Assembly: GCA_029262535.1 (NCBI GenBank)
Contig: JAJCZF010000033.1
Span: 1-39,067, forward strand
DNA from: Deltaproteobacteria bacterium
GTDB taxonomy: Bacteria; Desulfobacterota; GWC2-55-46; JAJCZF01
Direction of reading: 5' to 3'
Length of the DNA: 39,067 bases
Shown here in pieces: positions 1 to 7,144 of the stretch. How positions within the stretch are numbered: position 1 is the stretch's first letter; each line of letters opens with the position of its first letter. The translations under genes were made by a program, and so were the position numbers. The notes under the pieces were generated by a model. The model had not been told where the DNA came from, did not search any database, and was given only the letters and a program-made list of their open reading frames with translations.

Positions 1-1899
1 GAGGTATACCCCCTCGTCTGTTATGATATAAGGATGGCGCAGTTCCAGCTCTTGTACTCTTCCGGTCGATAGTTCCTTAAGTTTTACTCTTAGGAGGCCG
101 TCCGCGTGGATTGATATCTTTGGAAGTTCGTCGTCCGAACCTACAATGACCACCTCTTTGTAGGGTGGCTCTTCCTTGAAGCGATAGTATAACCACGAGA
201 TATAAAAATCGCCAAGTACGGCATTTGAATCTGCGGCAGCCCTTATTCTTTTATATGGGTTTTTCCCAAAACTTTTATCTTCGCGGTATATATGCGTGGC
301 GCGTTCCGGAAAGTTGGTAAGCCTTCCCTCAAGCAGCAGGTCGAGCGCGATGTCTGCGCCGAGTGTGAAGGTGAAACCGCTCGACGGCGTGAAGGTCATA
401 TATATCTTTGCGTCAGGATTTTCTTCTGTAAATCCCTTTAGCGCATAGTAATGGCTATCGATAAAGTCCATCTCTTCGTCCACCCTGTTATTTCCATACG
501 AGACGTTCTGTATATTCCAAAAGAGCATGGCAAAGAGAAAGGGCGTGATGAGCCGCCTTAAGAGACCGGTCGCGCCTCTTGAGTAATGTCGCGCGAGCAG
601 GACGGATGCCGCTACGAGAAAGAGCGCGTTCGGCAGATATTGGTATCTGGGTTGAGATGTCAGGTAGGCGATGGTATTCGAGTGGACCCTGCCTATAGAT
701 ATTATAAGGATGTAAGAGATTGCCAGTAAGAGAAGCAGGGCGACTGTGAGAGCTTTTTCCTTCTTGAGGCGGAAAGAGAATAGTACGACTAGAGCCATGG
801 CGATCTTTATAATATTTTTAAAAGAGAAGAGGTCGTCCGGCAGGTAGAGATATACGATGTCCGTTACGGTCACCTTCGCTGCAATCCCAATATTTTTCAG
901 GAAATTATTGTGTAATATCTGCGTAAGGGCGCCCTGAATGCTTTTTGTGATATTCGACCATGAAAGCAGGTCGCCAGCGTCCATCTTATGGCCCGATTTC
1001 GTTATTGAGTAGCCGTAGTATGTTATGGCGAACCATGCGAGGTAGGCGATAAAGAGGATAGAGATAATAAAGAAGAGCCTTCGCCTGTTAAGCGGCCCTT
1101 TGGCCTGTAGAATCGGCACTAGGGCAAGGGTGAAGAGCGCGGCCGGCCCCAGTAGCGCCGGCTCGTATAACAAGAGCGAGAGGAGCGAGCAGAAGAGAGC
1201 CGCTATAAAGAGCCCCCTTGAGCCGCGTTCATGAAAGATATCTTGAAGGTAGAAGGCGGCCAGCAGCAAGGCGGTTCCAAGTATAATATAGATATGGTAT
1301 GTCCAGGCGACGGTATCGAACTGGCTTTGAAGCGTTATAAAGAGAAAGCCGAGGATAAAAGCGAGTGGCTTTCTTTTGGAAATTCTCGCCGATAGCAGGT
1401 AGACGATGAAGGCGACGCCGGCGTGTAGGGCTATATTGCTAATATGATAAAGGGTTACGCTATTTCCGAAGAGCAGATGGCGAAAGTACATGGAGAGGTG
1501 GGCGAGGGGTTGAAAGCGCGGGTCTCCAAAAATCTCGAAGAGCGATATGCGCAGCAGTGTCTGTGTGGAAAGATCGCCGAACTCGCCAAAGAGGTTCATG
1601 ATGATCCAGTAGTCGCTTCTGAAGAGATTCGTAAGTGTCGGATGAAAGATTGCAAAGGAGGCGATTAGGTAGATGATAAATATGGACAGTAGAAGTACGG
1701 CATCCGGAACCTTTGCGGAGCTATCGGATTTTAGGAAAGAATGGCAGGCGACGGCTATAAAGAGGAGCGCAAAGGCGATAATCCACTGATAGAGCGGCAG
1801 CACGCTTTGTGAGAGCGCCACAGTATATAGGACGAATGCCGTGGTTGCCACGGCGGGAAGAAGCGCTCCGTAGCCGGTTTTTGTAATTTTATTATTCAT
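1..1899 (-). CDS. GT-C-like multi-spanning membrane glycosyltransferase (3' end cut by window edge)
   Basis: An open frame starts at ATG 1899 and runs off the left edge: 633 codons with no stop. It begins MNNKITKTGYGALLP and holds about ten hydrophobic segments over the first 430 residues. A signature near residue 110, F-Q-P-L-A-H-L-S-M-Y, is followed by RHLLFGNSVTLYHISNIALH. This resembles the loop of GT-C integral membrane glycosyltransferases such as the TMTC/PMT (GT39-like) families, in which a lipid-linked sugar is transferred on the periplasmic face. The RSDYW just before it may supply the usual acidic loop residue, but this is uncertain. The last roughly 150 residues are soluble and predicted extracytoplasmic. 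A promoter lies 9 nt upstream, so the mRNA leader is very short. The gene is divergent from the riboswitch-TPR unit. Membrane glycosyltransferase is well supported; substrate and exact family are not. Confidence 0.72.
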   Translation of the reverse strand, partial: MNNKITKTGYGALLPAVATTAFVLYTVALSQSVLPLYQWIIAFALLFIAVACHSFLKSDSSAKVPDAVLLLSIFIIYLIASFAIFHPTLTNLFRSDYWIIMNLFGEFGDLSTQTLLRISLFEIFGDPRFQPLAHLSMYFRHLLFGNSVTLYHISNIALHAGVAFIVYLLSARISKRKPLAFILGFLFITLQSQFDTVAWTYHIYIILGTALLLAAFYLQDIFHERGSRGLFIAALFCSLLSLLLYEPALLGPAALFTLALVPILQAKGPLNRRRLFFIISILFIAYLAWFAITYYGYSITKSGHKMDAGDLLSWSNITKSIQGALTQILHNNFLKNIGIAAKVTVTDIVYLYLPDDLFSFKNIIKIAMALVVLFSFRLKKEKALTVALLLLLAISYILIISIGRVHSNTIAYLTSQPRYQYLPNALFLVAASVLLARHYSRGATGLLRRLITPFLFAMLFWNIQNVSYGNNRVDEEMDFIDSHYYALKGFTEENPDAKIYMTFTPSSGFTFTLGADIALDLLLEGRLTNFPERATHIYREDKSFGKNPYKRIRAAADSNAVLGDFYISWLYYRFKEEPPYKEVVIVGSDDELPKISIHADGLLRVKLKELSTGRVQELELRHPYIITDEGVYL

Positions 1900-1908
1900 A
1901 CCGAGTTC

Positions 1909-1937
1909 AATATATCCTACTATACTTGGCCTGTTAA
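1909..1937 (-). promoter_or_regulatory. sigma70-type promoter of the membrane glycosyltransferase
   Basis: On the minus strand, TTAACA (1932-1937) and TATATT (1909-1914) each match the consensus at five of six bases and are 17 nt apart. Only 9 nt separate the -10 from the ATG at 1899. Transcription should therefore start two or three bases before the start codon, leaving no room for a Shine-Dalgarno sequence. Confidence 0.6.
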
Positions 1938-2074
1938 GTTCAATTTTCTTATTCGAGCTTATTTACTCTGCCCGGAGATCTATATAACCTAAAAGATCAT
2001 TCATATATTTCTACTTTGTGATGCTATCTAACTAATTGATTTATTAAGCTTTTTGCAAAAATATAAAATAAGAG

Positions 2075-2103
2075 TTGACAGGAAATGAGGGAATGGCTAT
2101 AAT
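2075..2103 (+). promoter_or_regulatory. consensus sigma70 promoter for the riboswitch-TPR transcript
   Basis: TTGACA (2075-2080) and TATAAT (2098-2103) are both perfect consensus hexamers with the ideal 17-nt spacer. The predicted start, near 2110, lies just upstream of the riboswitch aptamer. So strong a promoter suggests that control is exerted downstream by the riboswitch rather than at initiation. Confidence 0.9.
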
Positions 2104-2124
2104 ATTTATAATAATTGCTATAAA

Positions 2125-2215
2125 CACTCTTTGCTCAGAGCAAACCCGGAGAAATCCGGAGACGCAGAGTCGCGAGGCTAAAGTTTTAATAACTATGCCG
2201 GTCGGGCCGCCAAAG
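2125..2215 (+). promoter_or_regulatory. GEMM-I class cyclic-dinucleotide riboswitch aptamer, A20 (GEMM-Ib / cGAMP-type) variant
   Basis: The core aligns with the Vibrio Vc2 c-di-GMP-I aptamer: CAGAGCAAACC (2136-2146), a P1b stem CCGGA-GAAA-TCCGG with the GNRA tetraloop (2146-2159), GACGCAGAG (2161-2169), and a tetraloop-receptor-like pair CTAAAG (2178-2183) with CTATG (2193-2197). The conserved unpaired C of the ligand pocket falls in GTCGGG. P1 can pair CTTTG (2129-2133) with CAAAG (2211-2215). At the base that aligns with Vc2 G20 this RNA has A (2139). In published work G20A variants define GEMM-Ib RNAs that bind 3',3'-cGAMP, some also binding c-di-GMP. The class call is strong. The ligand is an inference from one base. 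Confidence 0.85.
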
Positions 2216-2241
2216 TCTACATATCTTTGGCGGTTTTTTTT
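2207..2241 (+). terminator. intrinsic terminator forming the riboswitch expression platform
   Basis: CCGCCAAAG (2207-2215), a 9-nt loop and CTTTGGCGG (2225-2233) form a perfect 9-bp stem followed by eight T residues. The 5' arm contains the CAAAG that closes aptamer helix P1, so the two structures exclude each other. A ligand-stabilised P1 would prevent the terminator and turn the downstream genes ON. Confidence 0.9.
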
Positions 2242-2256
2242 ATGGGGGAAGCGGTA

Positions 2257-2751
2257 ATGCTAGTCGAACTTGAACATGCGGAAGAGGCACAGAGCGCTAA
2301 TTACGAGCATGAAAAAGCCAAGCTCGAAGCCGAGCTTGGCTTCGAGGCCGACCCGGAAGCCATGAGCAGTTATGCCCTATGCATCGCAGTTGTTGACGCC
2401 GACCTCAAGCTCGCTAGAGGAGTATGTTTCAGAGCGCTTGCCATGGATCCCAATAACCCGGAGATTATCCTTAACCTTGCAAAACTTTTTCTGATAGGTA
2501 AGGAGAAGAAGATAGCGATATCCATAATACATAAGGGGCTCGCCCTTAGCCCGGAACATGCCGATTTAAGGGTTTTGGGACTTTCTCTAGGCCTGCGTAG
2601 AAAGCAGGCGGTCGGTTTTCTGCCGAGAAAGAATTTTATCAATAAGGCGCTAGGCCGTCTTGCCTCCTATCTCGAAGAGGACGAGATGAAGATCGTCATT
2701 CCGATAGTAAGGCCACGGACGCAAGATAACGATATCGCAGCAGGGTTTTAA
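2257..2751 (+). CDS. TPR-repeat protein A, riboswitch-controlled
   Basis: The protein has 164 residues, soluble and with no signal peptide. I chose ATG 2257 because GGGGG lies 8 nt upstream. The earlier in-frame starts at 2227 (TTG) and 2242 (ATG) fall within or directly after the terminator. About residues 40-110 form two helical TPR-like units, including SSYALCIA, DLKLARGVCFRAL, DPNNPEIILNLAKLF and AISIIHKGLAL. The C-terminal part carries RRKQAVGFLPRKNFINKALGRL, a basic motif that recurs in the next gene. TPRs mediate protein-protein contacts, so an adaptor or assembly role is plausible, but no function can be assigned. It is the first gene behind the GEMM riboswitch and is presumably ON with ligand. 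Confidence 0.8.
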   Translation: MLVELEHAEEAQSANYEHEKAKLEAELGFEADPEAMSSYALCIAVVDADLKLARGVCFRALAMDPNNPEIILNLAKLFLIGKEKKIAISIIHKGLALSPEHADLRVLGLSLGLRRKQAVGFLPRKNFINKALGRLASYLEEDEMKIVIPIVRPRTQDNDIAAGF

Positions 2752-2785
2752 TAGTACCTATAAGAAGCGAAATGAGGAAAAGTAA

Positions 2786-3322
2786 TTGGAAATTAGCATA
2801 TATAAGAAAGAAAAAAAAGACGATTTTAAAAGGGTCATAGAGCTCACTCGTCAGGAGAGATACAAAGAGGCCATGACGCTCTTTGAAGAAGGCGAGGGAA
2901 CTTTTCACACGCACGAGGCCCTTAGCTGTTATGCGCTTAGCATAGCCAACCATGATTTTTATCTTGATGCGGCAACAAAGCTGTGTCTAGTGGCCCTGAG
3001 GCGCGATCCCAAAAATCCGGCCATCTACTTAAACCTCGGAAAGATCTTTAATCTTTCCAACAAGAAACGGACCGCTCTCAGGGCCTTTAAAAAAGGTATG
3101 AAGAAGGATATTATGGAGAGGTTGCACCCGGAATTTATCGAGGCTATTGCATCGATGGGCATACGACGCACTCCGGTGATACCCTTTTTATCGAGAAATA
3201 ATTTTCTTAACCGTATGCTAGGCAGGTTGATATCTAGTCTTGGGAGGGATGTAAAGCCAAATTTTACGAAAGAAAAAGGGGGCGCGCGGATTAGCGATCT
3301 CGCTCATCTGAAGCTATTTTAA
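2786..3322 (+). CDS. TPR-repeat protein B, paralogue of the preceding gene
   Basis: The protein has 178 residues and starts at TTG 2786, with GAGG (2774-2777) eight bases upstream. It is homologous to the preceding protein over nearly its whole length: SCYALSIA matches SSYALCIA, DPKNPAIYLNLGKIF matches DPNNPEIILNLAKLF, and IPFLSRNNFLNRMLGRLIS matches the C-terminal GFLPRKNFINKALGRL. The N-terminus is more basic (IYKKEKKDDFKRV). The pair is 34 bp apart and arose by tandem duplication, so both should be expressed from the riboswitch-controlled promoter. A cytosolic, protein-binding TPR scaffold is the most that can be inferred. Confidence 0.8.
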   Translation: MEISIYKKEKKDDFKRVIELTRQERYKEAMTLFEEGEGTFHTHEALSCYALSIANHDFYLDAATKLCLVALRRDPKNPAIYLNLGKIFNLSNKKRTALRAFKKGMKKDIMERLHPEFIEAIASMGIRRTPVIPFLSRNNFLNRMLGRLISSLGRDVKPNFTKEKGGARISDLAHLKLF

Positions 3323-3349
3323 GGACCCCTCAATAGCGGCCCCTCCTCA

Positions 3350-3430
3350 CCCCTCCTCGAGGAGGGGCCACCGTTAATAAAGCCGGGACCATTTATGAGA
3401 GTCCTGCTTAACGGGCTCTCAACGAGCCCG
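3350..3430. repeat. two short perfect inverted repeats after the TPR genes
   Basis: CCCCTCCTCGAGGAGGGG (3350-3367) is an 18-nt perfect palindrome. CGGGCTC-tcaac-GAGCCCG (3412-3430) is a 7-bp stem followed by an A-rich tail. With the longer terminator at 3475 they make three consecutive GC-rich hairpins in a 270-bp intergenic region that holds no gene. Confidence 0.6.
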
Positions 3431-3474
3431 AATAAAAGTTTCCTGCTCACACACCGAAACACCTCCTTCCATTG

Positions 3475-3513
3475 CAAGCCCCGCTCCCTTAAGGGAGCGG
3501 GGCTTGTGTCCTT
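3475..3513 (+). terminator. strong intrinsic terminator downstream of the TPR operon
   Basis: A perfect 16-bp inverted repeat occupies 3475-3490 and 3491-3506, from CAAGCCCCGC to its complement GCGGGGCTTG, and is followed by tgtcctttt. It separates the riboswitch unit from the rlmD-like gene. The long GC stem could act in both directions. Confidence 0.75.
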
Positions 3514-3594
3514 TTAAGAGAACTTCTCTATTAACTTTTCGTCCTTTCCTTAAAAAGGCAGACCTCCGCGCCCCTTTGTGCTACTCTATCGTGC

Positions 3595-4896
3595 ATGTCC
3601 GAGATTGTTAATATAGAATCGCTCTCATATGGCGGCGCGGGTGTGGCGAGGCTCGACGATAAGGCTGACGGCAAGGTCCTCTTTATTCAACAGGGGGTGC
3701 CCGGAGACCGGGTATCTATTAAGATTGAGCGTGAGAAGAAGAGCCACGCCTTCGGCTCTATTATTGAGATCGTTGAGCCTTCTCCTCACAGGGTAGAGCC
3801 TGAGTGTGACGCCTTCGGCGAGTGCGGTGGCTGCCAGTGGATGAATATCAACTACGAAACCCAGCTTGAATGGAAGTCGCAGATACTCAAAGATACCATA
3901 AAGCGTATCGGCGGCGTTGATATCGCCGATCCTGTGATTCATCCCGCCACGAAACGGCTTGCATACCGTACCCGAGTCCGTTTTCATGTGAAGGACGGCA
4001 AGTGGGGTTTTTTCGCAGCGCGTTCGAAGTCTGTCGTGGATATCGACTCGTGCCCGTTGCTCGACCCGGTTATTAACGAGGCCTTTCTGGATATCAAGTC
4101 AAAACTATCTAACGATCTCCGCGGCCCGCTAGAGCTTCAGATAAGCCTTAGCCAGACAGACAATAAAGTAACCGCGCTATTTACACTCGAAAAACGCGGG
4201 AGCGTGCCGCGTTCCAGCCGAATCAACTGGCCTTCTCTTATTGAGCGCGTAGAGCTGCTTAAGGGCATAGAAGTACGTCGCGTCTCTACCGTGCTTGTCA
4301 GGGCGGGCGAGACGCGTATAGAGTATATGGTAGACGGCCTTACCATGTCGGCCGAACCGGGAGTCTTTACGCAGGCCTCGTACTCGGCCAATGAGACTCT
4401 CGTCTCCGTGGTAACAGATACCGCGTCCCTGCGCGGCACAGAAAGGGTATGGGATCTCTTTTCAGGAGTGGGCAACCTGACGCTTCCGCTCGCCAAGAGA
4501 GGAAGTTACGCCGCGGGTATTGAGGACGACCGTTCCGCCGTATGGTACGCAAGGGAGAATGCCGCCGCTAACGGGATCAAGAATGTTCGTTTTTCGAGCG
4601 GACGCGCCTCGGATAAGATCGTCTCGGACGGGGCCAAATTTCTTGCAAGCTCGACCCTGGATATGATAATATTAGACCCTCCTAGAGGGGGGGATATCGA
4701 GGCCGTCACCGCGCTGGCGCCGCTTGGTGTCGAACGTTTAATCTACATCTCCTGCGCGCCGCCTACATTGGCGAGAGATATTAAATTTCTCGCCGAATCG
4801 GGTTACGAGGTGGTGGGGTCGTCCGTCATTGACATTTTTCCGCAGACATTTCATATAGAGTCGGTAACGGAACTGATTAAGAGTGAGCGCTCTTAG
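3595..4896 (+). CDS. rlmD: 23S rRNA (uracil-5-)-methyltransferase, RlmD/TrmA family
   Basis: This 433-residue protein has the full RumA-like layout. An N-terminal TRAM domain (about 1-60) is followed by four cysteines for a [4Fe-4S] cluster at 71, 77, 80 and 153 (ECDAFGECGGC, later SCPLL). The C-terminal SAM-dependent domain has FTQASYSANE, WDLFSGVGNLTLPLA as SAM motif I, LDPPRGG, and the catalytic-Cys motif YISCAPPTLARD with Cys387. The enzyme methylates C5 of a specific uridine in 23S rRNA using SAM; RlmD modifies U1939 in E. coli. RlmC, RlmCD or TrmA specificity cannot be excluded, although the cluster cysteines favour the Rlm types. No Shine-Dalgarno sequence is visible; a TACTCT hexamer lies 7 nt before the ATG. 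greA follows by 41 bp. Confidence 0.9.
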   Translation: MSEIVNIESLSYGGAGVARLDDKADGKVLFIQQGVPGDRVSIKIEREKKSHAFGSIIEIVEPSPHRVEPECDAFGECGGCQWMNINYETQLEWKSQILKDTIKRIGGVDIADPVIHPATKRLAYRTRVRFHVKDGKWGFFAARSKSVVDIDSCPLLDPVINEAFLDIKSKLSNDLRGPLELQISLSQTDNKVTALFTLEKRGSVPRSSRINWPSLIERVELLKGIEVRRVSTVLVRAGETRIEYMVDGLTMSAEPGVFTQASYSANETLVSVVTDTASLRGTERVWDLFSGVGNLTLPLAKRGSYAAGIEDDRSAVWYARENAAANGIKNVRFSSGRASDKIVSDGAKFLASSTLDMIILDPPRGGDIEAVTALAPLGVERLIYISCAPPTLARDIKFLAESGYEVVGSSVIDIFPQTFHIESVTELIKSERS

Positions 4897-4937
4897 AGAA
4901 CGCTTCGTCTTTTATTATTAATGGAGTAAGTCTTACA

Positions 4938-5417
4938 ATGAAAAAACTTCCGGCGCTTGAGCGCCTTGAAAAAGAGTTTGAAGAGGTTGCATACCAACTC
5001 AGGGTCGAAGTTCCGCAGGATCTTCAGACCGCCGCGGGTCACGGAGACCTGAGCGAGAACTCGGAGTACGACGCGGCCAAGCAGAGGCAGTCGTTCCTGC
5101 AGGCCCGCGCCGCCCATCTCTCCGCTCGTATCGAGACCCTCGCAAGCCTGAAGCTCGACGATCTGCCAAAGGACGCGGTATCTTTCGGCTCAAGGGTCTA
5201 TATCGAAGATATTGATAGCGGAAAAGAGTTTATCTATGAGATAGTCACCCCCGAAGAGGTCGAACCAAGGCAGGGCAAGATCTCGGCAGCCTCGCCAATA
5301 GGCAAGGCCCTTATCGGAAAGAGAGTTGACGACGAGGTCATCATAACCCTGCCGGCGGGGGTTAAGGAATATGTAGTAACCGAGTTGGAAACCCTGCACG
5401 AATTAATAAAAGACTAA
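4938..5417 (+). CDS. greA: transcription elongation factor GreA
   Basis: The 159-residue length is typical of Gre factors. The N-terminal coiled coil (about 1-75) carries the tip motif GDLSENSEYDAAKQ with the acidic residues that reach into the RNA polymerase secondary channel and stimulate cleavage of backtracked RNA. The C-terminal FKBP-like domain has FGSRVYIEDID and ends ASPIGKALIGKRVDDEV-IITLPAG. The balance of residues suits GreA rather than GreB. GGAG is present about 10 nt before ATG 4938. A short hairpin follows the stop codon directly. Confidence 0.94.
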   Translation: MKKLPALERLEKEFEEVAYQLRVEVPQDLQTAAGHGDLSENSEYDAAKQRQSFLQARAAHLSARIETLASLKLDDLPKDAVSFGSRVYIEDIDSGKEFIYEIVTPEEVEPRQGKISAASPIGKALIGKRVDDEVIITLPAGVKEYVVTELETLHELIKD

Positions 5418-5441
5418 GCACACAAGTGTGCTTCTATTTCG
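5417..5441 (+). terminator. putative terminator of greA
   Basis: AGCACAC-aa-GTGTGCT (5417-5432) starts at the last base of the greA stop codon and is followed by tctatttcgcgg. The T-run is weak. The hairpin after rmlA (34658-34680) has the same design, again with a tail ending in ttcgcgg. Confidence 0.5.
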
Positions 5442-5614
5442 CGGTCTTAATTTTATGGGTGTGGGATAGCCTATTATCCGCGTTTCGAGTTTTCTTAAAA
5501 GCGTCGTAATATAATTGGCCGTCTGAATTCTTATAGGTGGTAATCTCTTTTTAGTATTATATTGAGCGGGAAATTAGCAGTTTTTATATCAATAATTAAG
5601 AAGGAGCCATGCAA

Positions 5615-6415
5615 ATGCTTAAGTACGTTATCACAGCGATTTTCGCGATAGCCTTAACACTTTCACTCACTCCCGACATAAAAGCCGAAAGCGGCGGACA
5701 CGGTGACGGGCACGGGGATGCCGCTTCCGTAGATCACGGGCCGAACTGGACATATACGGGTCAAGAAGGGCCTTCGCACTGGGGGGATCTCGGCCATGAC
5801 TATATAACCTGTAAAAAGGGCCGTAACCAGTCGCCTGTTAATATCGGTTCCACTTACGCCGCCGACCTCGAAGCCATAGAGTTCCACTACATGGCCTCCG
5901 GCATGAAGATAGTCAATAACGGACATACCATACAGCTCGACTACGACAAGGGAAGTTATATAAAGCTTGCCGGAACCAAGTACCACCTCGCACAGTTTCA
6001 CTTCCACGGCCCGAGTGAACATACCGTTGGCGGCAAGCACTTTCCTATTGAGATGCACCTCGTACATAAAAGCGATAAAGGCGCGCTCGCCGTCATCGGT
6101 GTAATGGTTAAAGAGGGCAAGCATAACTCAAACTTCGACAACGTCTGGGTGCTGCTCCCCTCTGAAAAGGGACCGGCTAAGGACTATGGAGTGCTCATAA
6201 AGGCCCGCTACCTCCTGCCCGCCTCCAAGGCTTATACGACATACACCGGTTCGCTCACTACACCGCCGTGCACCGAGGGTGTTACCTGGCTTCTCATGAA
6301 TGAGCCGGTCGAGATGAGCGCCCAGCAGATAGAGACCTATAGAGCCATTTACCACGGCAATAATCGCCCCGTGCAACCTCTGCACGGTCGCACGTTAAAG
6401 TCGGTATCGAAATAA
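5615..6415 (+). CDS. exported alpha-carbonic anhydrase
   Basis: The enzyme interconverts CO2 and bicarbonate using a Zn ion. The 266-residue protein has a signal peptide (MLKYVITAIFAIALTLSLTPDIKA) and a short His/Gly-rich mature N-terminus. ATG 5615 is preferred over 5609 because AAGGAG is 8 nt away from it and only 2 nt from the other. Zinc ligands are His129, His131 (FHFHGPSEH) and His148 (EMHLVHK). The gatekeeper Glu is in SEH and the active-site Thr in GSLTTPPC. Cys66 (CKKGRNQSPVNIG) and Cys219 (PPCTEGVTW) are placed for the conserved disulfide of periplasmic enzymes. All catalytic positions are intact, so activity is expected. A divergent second alpha-carbonic anhydrase follows immediately. 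Confidence 0.96.
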   Translation: MLKYVITAIFAIALTLSLTPDIKAESGGHGDGHGDAASVDHGPNWTYTGQEGPSHWGDLGHDYITCKKGRNQSPVNIGSTYAADLEAIEFHYMASGMKIVNNGHTIQLDYDKGSYIKLAGTKYHLAQFHFHGPSEHTVGGKHFPIEMHLVHKSDKGALAVIGVMVKEGKHNSNFDNVWVLLPSEKGPAKDYGVLIKARYLLPASKAYTTYTGSLTTPPCTEGVTWLLMNEPVEMSAQQIETYRAIYHGNNRPVQPLHGRTLKSVSK

Positions 6416-6451
6416 GGTAGAAGGCAATAAGCCTGGAAGGTAATTTCAAAT

Positions 6452-7123
6452 ATGATCGACTGGTCTAAATTCGCAGATGAAGTTATAGATAAGTTGGAAG
6501 ATAAAGATGTCGTGCCGGTAGATGCGAAAGAGCAGTCTCCTGTCGACATAATCGATGCCGAGACCGAAGAGGCAGAGCAGCCGCCGCTGGAGTTTAACTA
6601 TTCCGACCTGAGGGTGACGGTCGAAAATGATACTCGCACCATCCTGATCTACTGCGGAGAGAAGAGCTTTCTAAAGTGCGGCGATGAGTCATTTCAACTT
6701 ATCGAGGCGCACTTTCACGCGCCTTCCGATCATGCCATAGACGGCAAGAAATATCCTATGGAGATGCATCTCGTTCATAAGGCCGCCGATGAATCTATTG
6801 TGGTTGTCGCCGTGCTTATGGCTGAGGGAGAAGAGTATAACGACAGGTACGCAACGATACTCGACGATATGCCGGACGAACTCGGCGCGATACCTACCCC
6901 GTGCTGGCTAAATGTCGCCGACCTTCTGCCGAAGTCAAAGGCCTATTATAGCTACAAGGGCTCTCTCACGATGGCTCCATTTACCGAGGGCGTCAGGTGG
7001 TTTGTGCTCGTGGAACCCGCCTATGTCGCCGATGAGCAGATAGGATATTTTACCGATATCTATCCCGATAACGCGCGCGAGGTGCAGCCGCTTCACGGTA
7101 GGAAGATAAATAAGACTACTTAA
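6452..7123 (+). CDS. divergent, leaderless (probably cytoplasmic) alpha-carbonic anhydrase paralogue
   Basis: The 223-residue protein is a paralogue of its upstream neighbour but lacks a signal peptide and the W-x-Y/HWGDL N-terminal segment. An acidic stretch replaces them (MIDWSKFADEVIDKLEDKD). The zinc ligands remain at His87, His89 (AHFHAPSDH) and His106 (EMHLVHK), as do QSPVDI and VQPLHGR. Changes near the active site are visible: the gatekeeper Glu of SEH is Asp in SDH, and LTTPPCTEGV has become LTMAPFTEGV. Both disulfide cysteines are lost, which fits the reducing cytoplasm. Alpha-class enzymes are normally exported, so a cytoplasmic one would be unusual. Activity is uncertain. GGAAGG lies upstream of ATG 6452; the upstream stop is 36 bp away and the two genes probably share a transcript. 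Confidence 0.82.
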   Translation: MIDWSKFADEVIDKLEDKDVVPVDAKEQSPVDIIDAETEEAEQPPLEFNYSDLRVTVENDTRTILIYCGEKSFLKCGDESFQLIEAHFHAPSDHAIDGKKYPMEMHLVHKAADESIVVVAVLMAEGEEYNDRYATILDDMPDELGAIPTPCWLNVADLLPKSKAYYSYKGSLTMAPFTEGVRWFVLVEPAYVADEQIGYFTDIYPDNAREVQPLHGRKINKTT

Positions 7124-7144
7124 CTTCAATAGTATTTTACCTCA

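Noticed and set aside
1444-1668. A 74-codon plus-strand frame.
   Set aside because: It lies antisense within the 633-codon membrane glycosyltransferase, whose hydrophobic segments and family motif are convincing.
2075-2257. A 60-codon open frame on the plus strand across the promoter and riboswitch.
   Set aside because: It overlaps a consensus promoter, the aptamer and the terminator, has no ribosome site and no recognisable sequence.
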